A stretch of 46,062 nt of DNA from a marine bacterium B5-7. GTDB lineage: Bacteria; Pseudomonadota; Gammaproteobacteria; BQJM01. The stretch is from assembly GCA_021604705.1 (NCBI GenBank), contig BQJM01000011.1, positions 1 through 46,062 of the forward strand. Direction: 5' to 3'. Position 1 is the first letter of the stretch, and every line of letters begins with the position of its first letter. The notes beneath the pieces are model-generated. The model ran no database searches and was not told the DNA's origin. It saw only the letters and a list, made by a program, of their open reading frames with translations. The position numbers and the translations under genes were made by a program. Below are positions 44,572-46,062 of the stretch, in pieces.

Positions 44572-45456
44572 ATGAACTTATTTTCCATTAACGCTGAGCT
44601 TGATAAAAGTCTTGTTATAGAGGCACTTAATGAAAGTCCTATCGAATCACTATGGGATTCTATTCTTAGATTGCAAGTTGAGATTTATGCTGACAAGGAA
44701 ATAGCATACATCCATAAAAAGATACCGAGTTGGTATGCTATAAATTCTGTTATAGATGTTGGTTGTGGTAATGCTGCCTATGCCGCCTATCTTGCAAATA
44801 AATTTCCAGAGAAGATTTTTCATGGTATTGACGCGAACCCCCAGCTTCTGAAAATAGCGGATGAAAGCTATAATCTCCCTAACATAACTTTTTCACATGC
44901 GGATGCATCTCGCTTGGCTGAAGAAGTCACAGGTCGTTTTGATGCGGCAATATTCCGCTTTGTTGTACAGCATTTAACTGATCCTTGCGCGGTATTATCT
45001 GGTATCCATGCTTCTCTTCAGCCAGGGGGACGTATCATTATTATTGATTCTGCAGATGACTTATTCTCTTCTTCAATGAATTCTGTTTATCTTGACTCAC
45101 TGTTCGAAAGTATAAAAAGCGCACCCCATAAAATTAAAAATGATCGTCATGCATCTTTTAATGTAATGACAGACATTTCAAATAAAAATAGTCAAATCAG
45201 CAAGCTCTTTGAGGTGGAAGTGTCAAACATTAACTTAGAGGCAAAAGCCGTAGCTAACGAGCAATTCATCTTAAAAACTAGACAAGAAAAAGAACTGATT
45301 TTTGCGCAAAAAATAATTTTCTTCCAGATCTGGAAGCAGCAATATGGATTGGAGGTTAACTTGAGCAGGGTCTACGATGAGTACAAGGCATTTGTTTTGG
45401 ATGAAGCGGCTTTTCTCTGTGATGGTTCACACATATTAATATTAAAGAAAATTTAA
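44572..45456 (+). CDS. Class I SAM-dependent methyltransferase
   Basis: 294 residues. The Rossmann core has motif I VIDVGCGNAAYAAYLA, the ribose-binding acidic residue in HGIDANPQLLK, motif II-III SHADASRL and FDAAIFRFVVQHL, and GGRIIIIDSADD. The C-terminal 120 residues are helical and probably hold the substrate site. The substrate cannot be inferred. ATG 44572 is preceded by GAGG at 10 nt; a GTG at 44569 is an alternative. It follows the ABM-like gene by 22 nt and could be cotranscribed with it. Confidence 0.85.
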   Translation: MNLFSINAELDKSLVIEALNESPIESLWDSILRLQVEIYADKEIAYIHKKIPSWYAINSVIDVGCGNAAYAAYLANKFPEKIFHGIDANPQLLKIADESYNLPNITFSHADASRLAEEVTGRFDAAIFRFVVQHLTDPCAVLSGIHASLQPGGRIIIIDSADDLFSSSMNSVYLDSLFESIKSAPHKIKNDRHASFNVMTDISNKNSQISKLFEVEVSNINLEAKAVANEQFILKTRQEKELIFAQKIIFFQIWKQQYGLEVNLSRVYDEYKAFVLDEAAFLCDGSHILILKKI

Positions 45457-45544
45457 AGCCTTTATAAAGCTAACTGGTCAGCTCGGTCTTCTATCACTTG
45501 TTTATAACGCGCTTGCTGCGATGCTATGACAATAAATGCGTGCA

Positions 45545-45641
45545 CTACGCATGATCAACGTCCTCGCTAAAAGGGCCACGCAAAGAGAGTTGAATATTTA
45601 AGACTTGCAACACGCGCATCAGGGTATCGAATCGCACGGTT
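45545..45641 (-). pseudogene. Fragment of an Xre/HipB-like antitoxin
   Basis: On the minus strand the frame VRFDTLMRVLQVLNIQLSL followed by a short tail and TAG resembles the C-terminal end of HTH antitoxins (pattern TLxRVLxxLxIxLxL). The DNA-binding helices that should precede it are absent; the sequence instead joins the ORF at 45644. Only about 32 codons remain. Confidence 0.45.
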
Positions 45642-45643
45642 TT

Positions 45644-45889
45644 TTACCCCATCACTTCTTGGTAGGTAGCCGCCCAATCTGCTGGCTGGGATACAGAGAT
45701 ACTGTAGGTATGTAAATTGTATAGCGCAACAAAACCATAAGCGCCGTGTATGTGTAAACCATCGGCCTCTTGCGAGAGTGTATAGCCACGATAACCCCCA
45801 TCGACCGATAGATCATGACAGCCAAAGCGTGGTGTACAGCTTTGCTTGGTCGGGGTGAACTGATGTGCCTTCTTTGAAAACAATAACAC
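45644..45889 (-). CDS. Small hypothetical protein (81 aa)
   Basis: Not recognised. GTG start at 45889 without a clear ribosome-binding site, 15 nt downstream of the stop of the partial upstream gene. The second half looks like a folded, strand-rich protein (GYRGYTLSQEADGLHIHG, then ALYNLHTYSISV). It may be a real small gene or a piece of a longer gene broken by a frameshift: the frame stays open for five codons upstream of the GTG. Confidence 0.4.
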   Translation of the reverse strand: MLLFSKKAHQFTPTKQSCTPRFGCHDLSVDGGYRGYTLSQEADGLHIHGAYGFVALYNLHTYSISVSQPADWAATYQEVMG

Positions 45890-45904
45890 GATGCTTTGTG
45901 CGTC

Positions 45905-46060
45905 TCAATTTGCTTGCCTTGCTGACAAGCCTACGTATTCTTCACGATATGCGCGTCGTAAGCAACGAGACCAATGTATCTCTGCCTGTTTATCATCAGC
46001 GATTGTATCATTAACAAAATCCACCTCCCATGTAATGTATTGGCTCGCTTGTGTCCCTAA
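45905..46060 (-). CDS. C-terminal end of an unknown protein, 5' end outside window
   Basis: The minus-strand frame is open from the right edge for 51 codons and ends in TGA at 45907-45905. It encodes a polar, Trp-containing stretch (YITWEVDFVNDTIADD, then IHWSRCLRRAYREEYVG). It looks protein-like, but the family is unknown. It precedes the 81-residue ORF by 15 nt in the same direction. Confidence 0.45.
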   Translation of the reverse strand, partial: LGTQASQYITWEVDFVNDTIADDKQAEIHWSRCLRRAYREEYVGLSARQAN

Positions 46061-46062
46061 TA

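Overview
The window is a 46 kb piece of a gammaproteobacterial chromosome of moderate GC. The housekeeping genes (accA, mpl, recJ, gltA, sdhCDAB, sucABCD, mutL-miaA-hfq-hflKC-purA, rnr-rlmB) have typical gammaproteobacterial sequence and order. Large unrecognised proteins, decaying gene fragments and many intergenic palindromes lie between them. This mix fits a Legionellales/Coxiella-like, possibly host-associated lineage; that placement is inference.

Layout. 1-1.8 kb: 3' part of a gene for a long hendecad-repeat (coiled-coil) protein. 1.8-3.9 kb (minus): Nif3-like protein and an HtrA/DegQ periplasmic protease. 4-8.1 kb (plus): accA, mpl, a short YpjD-like membrane protein and a CNNM/CorC membrane protein. 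8.1-10.2 kb: an Mth938-domain protein divergent from recJ. 10.2-16.6 kb is accessory: an 1121-residue unknown with a perfect consensus promoter, a TspO-like membrane protein, an AAA+/DUF4143 ATPase with a collapsed second copy beside it, and a small unknown protein. 16.6-27.5 kb is the TCA-cycle block: gltA divergent from sdhCDAB-sucABCD. 27.6-31.1 kb (minus): an 892-residue unknown, a second ATPase remnant and an L,D-transpeptidase. 31.2-43.4 kb is the conserved mutL/hfq/purA/rnr cluster. It lacks hflX and is interrupted between purA and rnr by a 463-residue protein, a truncated paralogue of it and a small lipoprotein. 43.4-46.1 kb: repeats, a His/Pro-rich secreted protein, an ABM-like protein with a problematic start, a methyltransferase and gene fragments.

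The most notable non-coding signal is a set of palindromic repeat families. One occurs three times (32847-32959, 38074-38182, 43657-43763). It folds as a long outer stem enclosing two small hairpins that share AGGGAT loops, and the stems covary between copies, so structure rather than sequence or coding is conserved. A second, REP-like family (core CCCGCNNTTGANGCGGG) has inserted at gene ends. It supplies the stop codons of recJ and mutL and the apparent ribosome-binding site of miaA, and it separates sucC from sucD.

Functionally, gltA/sdh/suc encode citrate synthase, succinate dehydrogenase, the E1/E2 subunits of 2-oxoglutarate dehydrogenase and succinyl-CoA synthetase. The mutL-rlmB part covers mismatch repair, tRNA and rRNA modification, sRNA-mediated regulation, membrane proteolysis control, purine synthesis and RNA decay. 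The unknown large proteins could be secreted effectors, but nothing in the sequence proves it.
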